A DNA stretch of 64,000 nt, from assembly GCA_028710895.1 (NCBI GenBank), contig JAQTTH010000003.1, positions 186,001 to 250,000 of the forward strand, in the 5' to 3' direction. Made by a program: the position numbers and the translations under genes. Below, in pieces: positions 18,454 through 26,864 of this stretch; the stretch's first letter is position 1; the number at the start of each line of letters is the position of its first letter. Source of the stretch: Paludibacter sp. GTDB taxonomy: Bacteria > Bacteroidota > Bacteroidia > Bacteroidales > Paludibacteraceae. The notes under the pieces were generated by a model. That model saw nothing but the letters and a program-made list of their open reading frames with translations, did not search any database and had not been told where the DNA came from.

Positions 18454-18486
18454 CAAATATAAAAAGAATTCCCGAGAAAGTGTCAA
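18454..18486 (-). promoter_or_regulatory. Candidate promoter of the GH30 gene
   Basis: Minus-strand TATATTTG (18454-18461) fits the -7 consensus, with TTG at 18484-18486 after 22 bp. The -7 box is 81 bp before the start codon. Confidence 0.5.
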
Positions 18487-18805
18487 TCAGACACAATGTT
18501 TTTTTCAATTCTACGCTAAAAAAATAGAAATATTGAATACAAGCTGTATGATAATATAAAAATCAACGTGAAAGATTAAATAACTGATATTATTCAGACT
18601 TTTTTAATATTAGTTTGGGCACTCAGACGATTTAGTTTACATAAGAATTTTCATTACGTTCAATTTGATTTATGTCCGGATTTCGAAGTGACTTCTAAAT
18701 GAATTAATTCAGCGAATAACGGTTACAAAAAGCAATTATAGTCGTCTTTCTAGAGGTTTAATATATCCAGTTTCAATAAAATCAATATTTATACAATAAC
18801 ATACA
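18487..18805. other. AT-rich divergent intergenic region
   Basis: The stretch separates the minus-strand GH30 gene from the plus-strand transketolase cluster. I see no gene, tRNA or strong hairpin in it, and no clear TAnnTTTG box for the transketolase gene. Regulatory sites for the cluster are probably here but cannot be named. Confidence 0.5.
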
Positions 18806-19699
18806 ATGACAGAACGAATTAATCGTTTGAAAACTATTGCAACTCAGCTACGGCGCGATGTTGTAAATACCGTTTATTACGCCAAAGATGGGCATCCCGG
18901 ACCTTGTTTGTCAATTACCGATATGCTCACAGCTTTGTACTTTGATATAATGCGCCTCAATCCTGAGGATCCTGATTGGATACATCGCGATCGGTTTGTA
19001 CTCTCGAAAGGTCATGCCTGCCCCATGCTTTACGCTGCATTAGCGCGACGGGGATATTTTCCACCAGCAGAGCTTAAAACCTTGCGCGCGCTCGGTTCAA
19101 GATTGCAGGGCCATCCGGTTATGCACTATACACCAGGAGTTGATGCCACTTCAGGGTCATTGGGACATGGATTGCCTCAGGGTTGTGGAATGGCTCTTGC
19201 TGCCCGTCGCCGTGGTGATGACAGCCTGATTTTTGTTTTGACAGGAGATGGTGAACTGAACGAAGGATTGGTTTGGGAAGCTGCTATGAGTATTGCTAAA
19301 TTCAAATTGGCCAATGTGATAGCTATGGTTGACAACAACGGCGTTCAGAGCGGTGGTAAAGTTGAAACTATTGGTGGTTTGGTACACCTGCGCGAAAAGT
19401 GGGAAGCTTTCGGGTGGTATGTAGTCGAAATAGATGGACATGATATGGAGCAACTTGTTTCTGTGTTTGAGAATGCTGCTAAACGTGGACGTGCTTCGCG
19501 AGACGAAAGAGAAGGTATGTTGATTGTTGCCGACCAGCCAGCACCAAATCCCGATCAACCGGTTATGTTTATAGCGCATACATTGAAAGGTAAAGGCATT
19601 CCTTTTATGGAGGGAAACAATGCCTGGCACAAACGTGTGCCCACCGACGAAGAACATCAATTAGCCATGTCAATATTAGGAGGATTAGATCTTGAATAA
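18806..19699 (+). CDS. Transketolase, N-terminal (TPP-binding) subunit
   Basis: A 297-residue protein equal to the N-terminal third to half of a full transketolase. It has KDGHPGPCLSITDMLTALYF, FVLSKGHACPMLYAALA, a TSGSLGHGLPQGCGMA block, and the thiamine-diphosphate motif GDGELNEGLVWEAAMSIAKF ending in NN (about 148-176). The other half is encoded by the next gene, with which it overlaps by 8 bp, so the enzyme is a split two-subunit transketolase. Transketolases move two-carbon ketol units between sugar phosphates. The pair sits with an aminotransferase, a racemase-fold protein and a transporter. That context suggests a dedicated catabolic or biosynthetic role rather than the pentose-phosphate pathway. 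Confidence 0.92.
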   Translation: MTERINRLKTIATQLRRDVVNTVYYAKDGHPGPCLSITDMLTALYFDIMRLNPEDPDWIHRDRFVLSKGHACPMLYAALARRGYFPPAELKTLRALGSRLQGHPVMHYTPGVDATSGSLGHGLPQGCGMALAARRRGDDSLIFVLTGDGELNEGLVWEAAMSIAKFKLANVIAMVDNNGVQSGGKVETIGGLVHLREKWEAFGWYVVEIDGHDMEQLVSVFENAAKRGRASRDEREGMLIVADQPAPNPDQPVMFIAHTLKGKGIPFMEGNNAWHKRVPTDEEHQLAMSILGGLDLE

Positions 19700-20645
19700 A
19701 ATAGAAAGTACCCGCGTTGGGTTTATGCAGGGCCTGGAAGCGCTTGCAGAAAAAGACGACAGAATAATGATGGTCAGTGCCGACAGTATGCTGGCTATGC
19801 GTGCAACCGGTTTTGCCGAGAAATTTCCTGATCAGTTTGTGGAAATGGGTATTGCAGAGCAAAATGCAGCAGCCACAGCAGCCGGATTGGCCATTGATGG
19901 CATGATTCCGTATTTTGCTACTTACGCCGGATTTATCACCATGCGTGCCTGTGAACAAATCCGGACATTTATTGCATATCCCAACCTGAATGTAAAGCTG
20001 GCTGGTGTAAACAGTGGTGTTGCCGGTGGCGAACGCGAAGGAGTAACGCATCAGTTTTACGAAGACATTGCCATTTTACGCGCTATCCCAAACATGACTA
20101 TTCTGGTTCCTGCCGATGCCGATCAGGCCCGACAAGCAGCTATTGCGGGAGCTTCTATTCCCGGCCCGGTGTATATTCGATTGGGAAGTGGTCGTGACCC
20201 GGTATTTTTTGAAAACGATACGCCGTTCATTGCCGGAAAAATCAATGTCCTTCAACAAAAAGGAAATGACATTGCTCTGTTTGGCAATGGAGTACTTTTG
20301 AACCGCTTGCAAAAGGCAGCCGACGAACTGGAAAAACGTGGCATGGGTGTTACGCTAGTCGAAGTACATACTGTTAAACCGATTGATGTGGAAGGTGTAA
20401 GACGCATTTTGAAAGATTGTGGTGCAGCTGTTACTGCCGAAGATCATAACATTATTGGCGGTTTAGGCAGTGCTGTCATGGAAACTGCTGCAGAAAACTG
20501 TCCTGTTCCAATAGCTCGTATCGGACTTCGTGATTGTTTTGGAGGCTCCGGTAATCCTGAAGATTTGCTGGATTATTACGGAATGAGTGTAAACGATATT
20601 GTGGACGCTGCCTTAGCAACCATTAAGAGAAAAGTAATAAAATAA
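19692..20645 (+). CDS. Transketolase, C-terminal (pyrimidine-binding) subunit
   Basis: A 317-residue protein covering the pyrimidine-binding and C-terminal domains of a transketolase. It has the catalytic Glu region FVEMGIAEQNAAATAAGLA (about 55-73), YPNLNVKLAGVNSG, and the C-terminal transketolase domain from about 185 (VTLVEVHTVKPIDVEGVRRIL, EDHNIIGGLGSAV). It starts with TTG at 19692, inside the end of the N-terminal subunit gene, which points to translational coupling; a later Met (about residue 12) is a less likely start. It forms the active enzyme with its partner. A full-length transketolase for central metabolism is presumably elsewhere. Confidence 0.92.
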   Translation: MNKIESTRVGFMQGLEALAEKDDRIMMVSADSMLAMRATGFAEKFPDQFVEMGIAEQNAAATAAGLAIDGMIPYFATYAGFITMRACEQIRTFIAYPNLNVKLAGVNSGVAGGEREGVTHQFYEDIAILRAIPNMTILVPADADQARQAAIAGASIPGPVYIRLGSGRDPVFFENDTPFIAGKINVLQQKGNDIALFGNGVLLNRLQKAADELEKRGMGVTLVEVHTVKPIDVEGVRRILKDCGAAVTAEDHNIIGGLGSAVMETAAENCPVPIARIGLRDCFGGSGNPEDLLDYYGMSVNDIVDAALATIKRKVIK

Positions 20646-20652
20646 CTTCTTA

Positions 20653-20712
20653 AACACAAAGTCACAAAAACACAAAACAAAGTTCTTCTTCGTGTCTTTG
20701 TGTCTTCGTGTT
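20653..20712. repeat. Imperfect inverted repeat between transketolase and aminotransferase genes
   Basis: Two 21-base arms of the AACACAAAG / CTTCGTGTT type pair with a few mismatches. It looks like a small interspersed intergenic element of a kind common in Bacteroidota. It could fold in mRNA and act as a processing or stabilising hairpin in the operon. Confidence 0.55.
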
Positions 20713-20729
20713 GAATAAAAATAAAAAAC

Positions 20730-21983
20730 ATGTTGACCCTATCAGATTCATATAAAAACGGAGTAACATCATCGCCTATCAGACGCATTATGGAGATGGC
20801 GAGTCGTTCTAACTTAGTGAAAATGGGATTGAATCCCGATGAAGTGATTTCTTTTGCTGGCGGTTGGGTAAACCACGAAGCTCCGGAAGAATTGCGTCAG
20901 GAGTATATTGATATTGCACAGGATCGGAGTTTATTCCACAGAACAGGAGGCTACAGCGATTCTGATGGAAGTCCCGAGCTTAAAAAAGCCCTGCTCGATT
21001 TTAATTCTCAACTATATGGTATCAATTCGTCAACCGAAGAAAATATCATTATTGGTGCAAATTCCACGCAGCTAACGTTCTCATTATTCAAAATATTGCT
21101 CAATCCGGATGATAAGTTATTATTGTTCGATCCCGCTTATGCCAACTACCCGGAGCAATTGCAAACCTGCATGAACACACAGAATATCGTCTATTTTCCA
21201 CTTTTTGATGCGGAGAACTGGACTTTTGTATCTGATGAAAGTGCACTGGCCGACGAATTTGAAATTTTCATGGAGCGTGAAAGACCTAAACTCATCCTGT
21301 TCTCGAGTCCCGACAACCCTACAGGAATGATTTTGCCTGATGTGTTTGTAAATCGTATGCTGGATGTAGCGCTCAAATACGATTGTTATGTGGCGATGGA
21401 TTTTGCCTATTATACTTTCCTGTACGGGAAAGAACTTCCTTCCTATTTTTTCAGTTCGCACAAGGAATATCCCAATTTGATAAAGATTTTCTCGAACTCG
21501 AAATGGTGTCGCGGACTGGGCCGCCGATTGGGATGGATTGAAGCTTCGGCCACCATTGTACAAACCCTGAAAGTGGTGCAACAAAGCGTGATTCTGTGCC
21601 CTGACACCTTGCATCAAATGGCATTGACCAATTATATCAACAAGGGTTTGAAGGATGGATCTATAAAAGATTATATCAAACGCATCAATGATGATTACGA
21701 AAGTGCTTCTAACTTTTTATGCTATTGTATCGAAAAGTATTTGTCATCAAGATATACCATTCCGGAAGGTGGGTTGTACTCGGTAGTGGATGTAGGCATG
21801 GATGGTGATGAATTTGTAGCCGAAATGCTTAAAAAAACCGGAGTCGTTTTTGTTCCCGGAGGTGGATTTGGCGGTTCGTTGAAAAATGGAATCCGTATTT
21901 CGTTTGGACCATTGGTTTACGATAAAGCGAAAATTGAAGAAGGCTTTATAAGGGTTTCAAAAGTATTTAATAGAGTATCATAA
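20730..21983 (+). CDS. PLP-dependent class I/II aminotransferase
   Basis: A 417-residue fold-type I aminotransferase. It has the N-terminal VISFAGGWVN, the phosphate/ring contacts ILFSSPDNPTGMIL and CYVAMDFAYYTFLYG, and the probable PLP lysine in IKIFSNSKWCRGLGRRLGW (about residue 253), plus GGLYSVVD and GIRISFGP near the end. The SFAGG start is typical of the group containing 2-aminoadipate and MocR-like aminotransferases, but there is no GntR DNA-binding domain. It is third in a run of five same-strand genes, so it probably works in the same pathway as the split transketolase. The amino donor and acceptor are unknown. Confidence 0.88.
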   Translation: MLTLSDSYKNGVTSSPIRRIMEMASRSNLVKMGLNPDEVISFAGGWVNHEAPEELRQEYIDIAQDRSLFHRTGGYSDSDGSPELKKALLDFNSQLYGINSSTEENIIIGANSTQLTFSLFKILLNPDDKLLLFDPAYANYPEQLQTCMNTQNIVYFPLFDAENWTFVSDESALADEFEIFMERERPKLILFSSPDNPTGMILPDVFVNRMLDVALKYDCYVAMDFAYYTFLYGKELPSYFFSSHKEYPNLIKIFSNSKWCRGLGRRLGWIEASATIVQTLKVVQQSVILCPDTLHQMALTNYINKGLKDGSIKDYIKRINDDYESASNFLCYCIEKYLSSRYTIPEGGLYSVVDVGMDGDEFVAEMLKKTGVVFVPGGGFGGSLKNGIRISFGPLVYDKAKIEEGFIRVSKVFNRVS

Positions 21984-22001
21984 TACAAAATGTTATTGGG
22001 C

Positions 22002-22106
22002 TACACCGTTATTAATAGTTATTTGGCTTCGCCGTTATTGAATAACACAAAGTAAATAACATGTAGTAAATAACGCCCGAAGGGCAAATAACACGAAGTA
22101 AATAAC
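22002..22106. repeat. Short tandem/palindromic intergenic repeat tract
   Basis: AGTAAATAAC occurs three times and AATAACAC twice, along with GCCCGAAGGGC, a 5-bp palindrome stem. No coding potential. It lies between the aminotransferase and racemase-like genes of one operon. Confidence 0.5.
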
Positions 22107-22121
22107 TTAAATTACAAAATC

Positions 22122-22784
22122 ATGTCAAAAAAAATCGGTCTAATACATACTTCAGCTACCTTGATTCCAGTATTTCAGGAATTAATCAACAAACATTTTG
22201 AGGGACAAGACATCAAAGTATTTAATATCGTTGATGATAGCCTCGTAAAAAATATCATTGAACGGGGATTGCTCACAACAGAAATTTCAAAACGGGTGCT
22301 GGATTACGTTAGTTCGGCTAACGATTCAGGAGCTGATTTTATTCTGGTAACGTGCTCATCTATTGGCCGGGCTGTTGAAATGGCCGCATCATATAGCAAA
22401 GTGCCGGTATTGAGGGTAGATCAGCCAATGACAGATGTTGCCATTCAAATGGGAACAAAAATCGGAGTGGTTGCAACATTAGCCTCTACGCTTGAACCAA
22501 CCAGCGACTTGGTGAGCCGTAGAGCAGCTATTGCCGGTAAGGAAATTGAGCTGACATCGCGACTTTGCGAAGGTGCGTTCGATGCCTTGATGAGTGGAAA
22601 TCCGGAATTGCATGATAAACTGGTAGCAACCGTTTTAAAAGAATTATCTAAGGAAGTAGATGTAATTTTGCTTGCTCAGGCCTCCATGGCTCGTGTCGTT
22701 GGGCAACTTTCGGAGGAAGATAAAAAGGTGCCTATTCTGGCAAGTCCTGAAATAGCCGTGCAATATATGGCAAACTCAATATAG
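22122..22784 (+). CDS. Asp/Glu/hydantoin-racemase-superfamily protein
   Basis: A 220-residue protein with the two-lobed racemase fold: IGLIHTSATLIPVF at the start and ILVTCSSIGRAVEMA with the first catalytic Cys78. At the place of the second catalytic Cys (usually LGCT) it reads ILLAQASMARV (about 182-192), so only one of the two acid/base cysteines is present. One-cysteine members include arylmalonate-decarboxylase-like and isomerase enzymes, so true Asp/Glu racemisation is doubtful. It sits between an aminotransferase and an MFS carrier, downstream of a split transketolase. An isomerase, racemase or decarboxylase step on the pathway intermediate is the likeliest job. Confidence 0.82.
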   Translation: MSKKIGLIHTSATLIPVFQELINKHFEGQDIKVFNIVDDSLVKNIIERGLLTTEISKRVLDYVSSANDSGADFILVTCSSIGRAVEMAASYSKVPVLRVDQPMTDVAIQMGTKIGVVATLASTLEPTSDLVSRRAAIAGKEIELTSRLCEGAFDALMSGNPELHDKLVATVLKELSKEVDVILLAQASMARVVGQLSEEDKKVPILASPEIAVQYMANSI

Positions 22785-22796
22785 TTGACAATTGAA

Positions 22797-22854
22797 AGTT
22801 GAGAATTAAATACGCCTGAATAAATTATCAATTATCAATTGTCAATTCTCAACT
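22797..22854. repeat. Intergenic inverted repeat
   Basis: AGTTGAGAATT (22797-22807) and its exact complement (22844-22854) enclose further short AATTGTCAA-type words. It could form an 11-bp hairpin between the racemase-like and MFS genes. Confidence 0.55.
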
Positions 22855-22917
22855 CACTCTGCTTTAAATCTACTCACAACTGATACTTATGACATTCATC
22901 ACCAATAATCCTGCCCG

Positions 22918-24156
22918 ATGAAAAAGAGAAATATAGTTCTTACGTTTCTCACCATTATCGGGGTTATAACCTTCCTCGATCGCATTAATATTGCTGTGGC
23001 ATCCGACCAGATAATGACCGACCTCAATATCAGTGTTGAGCAATGGGGCTGGGTGCTTAGTGCGTTTATACTTTCGTACGGTTTAATGCAGATTCCGTTG
23101 GGGTTGCTGGGCGATAAAAAGGGACACCGTATGGTGCTTGCAGTCATTGTGTTGTTGTGGTCGGTATTTACCGGTTTCACAGGCATGGCAGGTGGCCTGA
23201 TTTCGATGATTCTCATTCGCTTTATGTTTGGTATAGGCGAAGCGGGTGCGTATCCCTGCATGACCGGGTCTATCAGTCGGTGGTTCCCAAAAACTGAAAC
23301 GGGCAAAGCACAAGGTTTTATTTGGGCTGCCAGTCGTTTTGGCGGAGCGCTTACTCCATTTTTGGTAATGCCATTGATGCGTAATTTCGGTTGGCGCAAT
23401 GTGTTTCTTATTTTCGGTGCCGTTGGTTTTGTGTGGGCTGTTGTTTGGTATTTATGGTACAGAAACTCACCTGCTGAACTGAAAAGCATTTCGCAAGCCG
23501 AACTAAATCAAATAGAATCCGACAAGAAAGTAACCGAAAAAGTTGTTGTTCCTTGGAAGAAAATTCTGCACAAAAAACAGTTCTGGCTCATAATGGGTAT
23601 GTACACCTTTTACGTGTGGGGTTCGTGGTTCTTTTTCTCGTGGTTTCCGGTTTTCCTCAAACGTGGTCGTGGTTTTACAAACGACGAGCTGCAGTATGCC
23701 ATCGCGTTGCCATTCCTCATGGGCGTAATTGGCAATATTGCCGGTGGCTATCTGAGCGATTATTTCTCCAAACGTTTCGGATTGAAAATCGGGCGACGCA
23801 TACTTGGAGTGTCAGGCTTAGTGGCTGCGGGCATTTTTATGTTTTTGGGAGCATTCATTTCTGGTAAAACACAGGTGCTGATATTCCTGTCGCTTTGTTT
23901 CGGCGTAATGGATCTAATGCTCCCCTCGGCATGGGCTATTTGTGTGGATATCGGCAAGAAATACGCCGGTTCAATTTCCGGTGCCATGAATACTGCCGGA
24001 AATATCAGCGGATTTTTCTGTGCCTCCTTATTTGGTTATATGGTGAAAAGTTCCGGAAATTACAATTTTCCGCTTTTCGTTATTTCAGGTATGTTGATTA
24101 TCAGCGCTATGCTGTTTTTGTTCATTGATGCCTCAAAACCTATAAGTGCTGATTGA
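22918..24156 (+). CDS. MFS transporter, anion:cation symporter-like
   Basis: A 412-residue protein with 12 hydrophobic segments. The N-terminal FLDRINIAVASDQI, the loop GLLGDKKGHR and MFGIGEAGAYPCMTGSISRWF are characteristic of the anion:cation symporter branch of MFS. That branch imports hexuronates, galactonate, tartrate and other organic acids. It is the last of five same-strand genes and the obvious importer or exporter for the pathway substrate. The substrate is therefore most likely an anionic sugar acid or related compound; this is an inference from family and context. Confidence 0.87.
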   Translation: MKKRNIVLTFLTIIGVITFLDRINIAVASDQIMTDLNISVEQWGWVLSAFILSYGLMQIPLGLLGDKKGHRMVLAVIVLLWSVFTGFTGMAGGLISMILIRFMFGIGEAGAYPCMTGSISRWFPKTETGKAQGFIWAASRFGGALTPFLVMPLMRNFGWRNVFLIFGAVGFVWAVVWYLWYRNSPAELKSISQAELNQIESDKKVTEKVVVPWKKILHKKQFWLIMGMYTFYVWGSWFFFSWFPVFLKRGRGFTNDELQYAIALPFLMGVIGNIAGGYLSDYFSKRFGLKIGRRILGVSGLVAAGIFMFLGAFISGKTQVLIFLSLCFGVMDLMLPSAWAICVDIGKKYAGSISGAMNTAGNISGFFCASLFGYMVKSSGNYNFPLFVISGMLIISAMLFLFIDASKPISAD

Positions 24157-24232
24157 TGAAATCAATTATAATCAGTTAACTATCAAAAGGAGTAACTGTA
24201 TCGTTTTGACTTTGTTTGGAATTTCCATAAAT

Positions 24233-24269
24233 AAAAAAAGCAACTGATTTAAAATCAATTGCTTTTTTT
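24233..24269. terminator. Bidirectional terminator between the MFS gene and the tRNAs
   Basis: Arms 24233-24249 and 24253-24269 form a 17-bp stem with one mismatch and A7/T7 flanks. It serves the plus-strand transporter cluster and the minus-strand tRNA pair. Confidence 0.85.
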
Positions 24270-24287
24270 GTCGCATTCTTCGTAGTG

Positions 24288-24370
24288 TACCCGAAGCGGG
24301 ACTTGAACCCGCACAGCCGTGAAGCCAAAGGATTTTAAGTCCTTCGTGTCTACCATTCCACCATCCGGGC
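24288..24370 (-). tRNA. tRNA-Leu(UAA)
   Basis: An 83-nt cloverleaf with acceptor stem GCCCGGA / TTCGGGT, D-arm, anticodon loop CTTAAAA giving anticodon UAA, an extended variable arm expected for Leu, and T-loop GTTCAAGTC. Discriminator A73. It is second in a two-tRNA unit. Confidence 0.93.
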
Positions 24371-24385
24371 AGAATACGACAATTG

Positions 24386-24458
<73 letters not shown>

Positions 24459-24570
24459 AATTTTTAAGTGTTGCTTTTCTCTCAAAGCGGCTGCAAAGAT
24501 AGGTTATTTATTTCAATCTCCGAAATTATTTGCCCGAAAAATTGACGTTTCCGGCATTTTATTTAAAACA

Positions 24571-24606
24571 AAAAAGCGAGAAATGATTCAATCATTCTCG
24601 CTTTTT
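24571..24606 (-). terminator. Terminator of the winged-helix protein gene
   Basis: Near-perfect 16-bp arms around 24571-24587 and 24591-24606, with A5/T5 ends. It begins 18 bp after the stop. Confidence 0.85.
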
Positions 24607-24623
24607 CGTTATTCTCTGTTCAA

Positions 24624-24821
24624 TTAAGCTAAAGCTACAAATAATTCGCCTTCAACTTCGTTGAATTGTACTTTGCCTTCGCGGGCTAACCAACCCAGGG
24701 CCAAATTCAAATCTTTTTCTGCAAGTTTAGTGGCTTTCTTAACCGCTTTCACGTTTAATTCACCACCTGCCAATGCTGCCCATACAAGACCAGCGTTGTT
24801 GCCAATTTTTTCTGATAACAT
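24624..24821 (-). CDS. Small winged-helix domain protein (DUF2582-like)
   Basis: A 65-residue protein that is a single winged-helix domain: NNAGLVWAALAGGELNVKAV, a helix KLAEKDLNLALGWLAREGKV and a wing FNEVEGELFVAL. It matches the small DUF2582 winged-helix proteins of Bacteroidota, which are proposed to bind nucleic acid. The frame is open further upstream, but the promoter at 24866-24897 and family alignment support the Met at 24821. It is monocistronic, with promoter and terminator both visible. The target is unknown. Confidence 0.85.
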   Translation of the reverse strand: MLSEKIGNNAGLVWAALAGGELNVKAVKKATKLAEKDLNLALGWLAREGKVQFNEVEGELFVALA

Positions 24822-24865
24822 AATAGTTTGATTTGTAATGTTGTTATAAATAAACAATATCGGTA

Positions 24866-24897
24866 CAAAAGTACAAAAAATATGTTATAAAACACAA
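24866..24897 (-). promoter_or_regulatory. Promoter of the winged-helix gene, overlapped by a palindromic element
   Basis: Minus-strand TACTTTTG (24866-24873) with TTG at 24895-24897, spacer 21 bp. The sequence TATGTTATAAAACACA (24881-24896) covers the spacer and -33 edge. It is 15/16 identical to a motif in both tandem repeats at 40.1-40.4 kb. Confidence 0.6.
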
Positions 24898-24935
24898 TAT
24901 ATAAATAAAATATTTTTCAATTCAAATAAAATATG

Positions 24936-26738
24936 TTATTTAGCATACATTTCGTCGATTATTGACTTGTATTTTTGCATTACCACAGCTCTTCTTATTT
25001 TTAAGGTGTTGGTCAGTTCGCCCGAGTCTACAGCAAAACTTTTGACGATAAGTGTAAACCTTTTAATCATCTCGTAATTGGCCATACCCTTTTGTTGAAT
25101 AGCTACCCTTTCTTCTATTAGTTTGTAGATAGAATCTTTTTTGAGAAGATCGTCAATGTTTTCGTATGAAATATTGTTCTTTTTTGCAAAGCTTTCTAAT
25201 GCCGGTATTGAGGGATGTATGATGGCTGTAACAAAATTACGTTCATCGCCAATAGTAGCCACTTGCTCAATGTATTTATCCAGTGCCAGACGCGTTTCGA
25301 TTTCCTGTGGTGCCACATATTTCCCGTTGGAAGTTTTGAATAAGTCTTTAATTCGTTCGGTCATAACAATGGCATTGCCTTTCAGGTAACCGGCATCGCC
25401 CGTTTTAAACCAACCATCTTCTGTGAATGCTGCTTTCGTAGCTTCCGGATTATTGTAGTATCCCGGGAAAATTGTTTTGCCTTTTAGCTGTATTTCGCTT
25501 TCCTCGCCAATACGAACTTCTAAATCCGGCATTATTGTTCCAACGGTACCTATCTCGTAATTCGCATATTCGAAACATGAAACTGTAGCTGTGCTTTCAG
25601 TAAGACCATAACCGTATACGATTGGAACTCCAATGCTTCTGAAGAACAAGGCTATGTCGTCCGCGAGTCTGGCTCCAGCCGTTGGCAGCATGTTGGCATT
25701 TTCGATTCCAATTGTTTCTTTCACTTTGGAAAAAATGAGTTTATTTGCCACTGAATAGGCTAGCTGTAGAAAAATATCCGGTTTTTTGCCAACCCGTAAA
25801 TAATCAATATTGTATTTTTTGCCGGTTGCTAATGCCCATGTAACAATTCCCTGCATGAAGGGCGACATTTTAGAGATGTTTTCCTGAACGCCTGCATATA
25901 CTTTTTCCCAGAAGCGTGGAACAGCGCACATCAATGTAGGTCGCACCTCTTTGATTGTTTGCTGAATTTCTGTGGGGAATTGGTTGATATATATTGTTAC
26001 TCCCTTGAACATGCAGAAATAGCACCAGGTGCGTTCAAATACGTGAGATAAAGGGAGGAATGCGATGGATGTATCTTTGTCTGAAACACTTGTCAGGCGT
26101 AACGGGTGTGTGCGTAATGCTTCTTTGTAGCAAGAATGTGGCAGCATAACACCTTTTGGGTTGCCTGTTGTTCCTGATGTGTACAAAATGCAGGACAGGT
26201 CTTTGCCTATTGCTTCGTTCTGGCGTTGTTGTACCTCGAAATGTTTTGTTGATTTTTCGCCAATTTTCAGTAAGTCGTCATAATACATGCTGTGTTCTGC
26301 ATCGGTGAAAACCACTTTTTTGTCGAAAATGATTATTTTCTTTAGAAATTTGGAATTCTCCAGCACTTCGAGTGCGATATTATATTGGTTCTGATCGCCA
26401 ACAAAAATAAGTTCTATCTCAGCGTCATTCACAATGAATTCAACCTGCGAAACGGTAGATGTGGCGTACATGGGAACCATAACTGCACGATTTGCATACA
26501 GAGCAAAGTCTACAATCAGATTCTCGGCTTTGTTTTGCGAAAACTGTGCTACGCGTTGTTGTTCTGTAACGCCCAATTCAACAATTGCTTTTGCCAAAAA
26601 TGATACCTGAGCTGCCATTGCATTCCACGATAGTTTTGTCCATTCGTCATCAGCTTTGTCGCGATAGCACAATGCTGTTCTTTCTCCATATTTTTTCGCT
26701 TGAGCAAATACCAGTTGTGCAAAATGAAGTTTTTCCAT
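24936..26738 (-). CDS. Long-chain fatty acid-CoA ligase (AMP-forming)
   Basis: A 600-residue ANL-superfamily enzyme. The AMP-binding P-loop-like motif is CILYTSGTTGNPKGVML (about 185-201), with LPLSHVFERTW, VYGYGLTESTATVS (motif with the adenine contact), LKGKTIFPGYYNNPEAT and GWFKTGDAG. The C-terminal domain has RIKDLFKTSNGKYVAPQEIE. Length and motifs match bacterial long-chain acyl-CoA synthetases, which adenylate a fatty acid and then form the CoA thioester at the inner face of the membrane. It is monocistronic with a -7 box 41 bp upstream. Chain-length preference cannot be told. Confidence 0.92.
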   Translation of the reverse strand: MEKLHFAQLVFAQAKKYGERTALCYRDKADDEWTKLSWNAMAAQVSFLAKAIVELGVTEQQRVAQFSQNKAENLIVDFALYANRAVMVPMYATSTVSQVEFIVNDAEIELIFVGDQNQYNIALEVLENSKFLKKIIIFDKKVVFTDAEHSMYYDDLLKIGEKSTKHFEVQQRQNEAIGKDLSCILYTSGTTGNPKGVMLPHSCYKEALRTHPLRLTSVSDKDTSIAFLPLSHVFERTWCYFCMFKGVTIYINQFPTEIQQTIKEVRPTLMCAVPRFWEKVYAGVQENISKMSPFMQGIVTWALATGKKYNIDYLRVGKKPDIFLQLAYSVANKLIFSKVKETIGIENANMLPTAGARLADDIALFFRSIGVPIVYGYGLTESTATVSCFEYANYEIGTVGTIMPDLEVRIGEESEIQLKGKTIFPGYYNNPEATKAAFTEDGWFKTGDAGYLKGNAIVMTERIKDLFKTSNGKYVAPQEIETRLALDKYIEQVATIGDERNFVTAIIHPSIPALESFAKKNNISYENIDDLLKKDSIYKLIEERVAIQQKGMANYEMIKRFTLIVKSFAVDSGELTNTLKIRRAVVMQKYKSIIDEMYAK

Positions 26739-26778
26739 TTTCGAAGTATTAATGAGTTGATAAAAGATTATTCTATGA

Positions 26779-26786
26779 CAAAGATA
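26779..26786 (-). promoter_or_regulatory. Candidate -7 box of the acyl-CoA ligase gene
   Basis: Minus-strand TATCTTTG matches the consensus and lies 41 bp before the start codon. Confidence 0.5.
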
Positions 26787-26864
26787 TAAATAAAAATCAA
26801 ACCCTGCACATTTTCAAAAGGAGTGTGCAGTGTAGGATGTGTTTAGTCGCTGGTAAGTAACTAT

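Noticed and set aside
19157-20051. Two minus-strand frames opposite the transketolase genes (167 and 148 codons)
   Set aside because: Shadows of strongly conserved coding sequence on the other strand; no promoter or domain.
20653-22854. The three intergenic repeats in the transketolase cluster as parts of a CRISPR array or insertion sequence
   Set aside because: They differ from one another, are not regularly spaced, and have no transposase or cas gene nearby; they look like small interspersed hairpin elements.
22899-23489. Minus-strand 196-codon frame opposite the MFS gene
   Set aside because: Low-complexity antisense product of a transporter with clear motifs.
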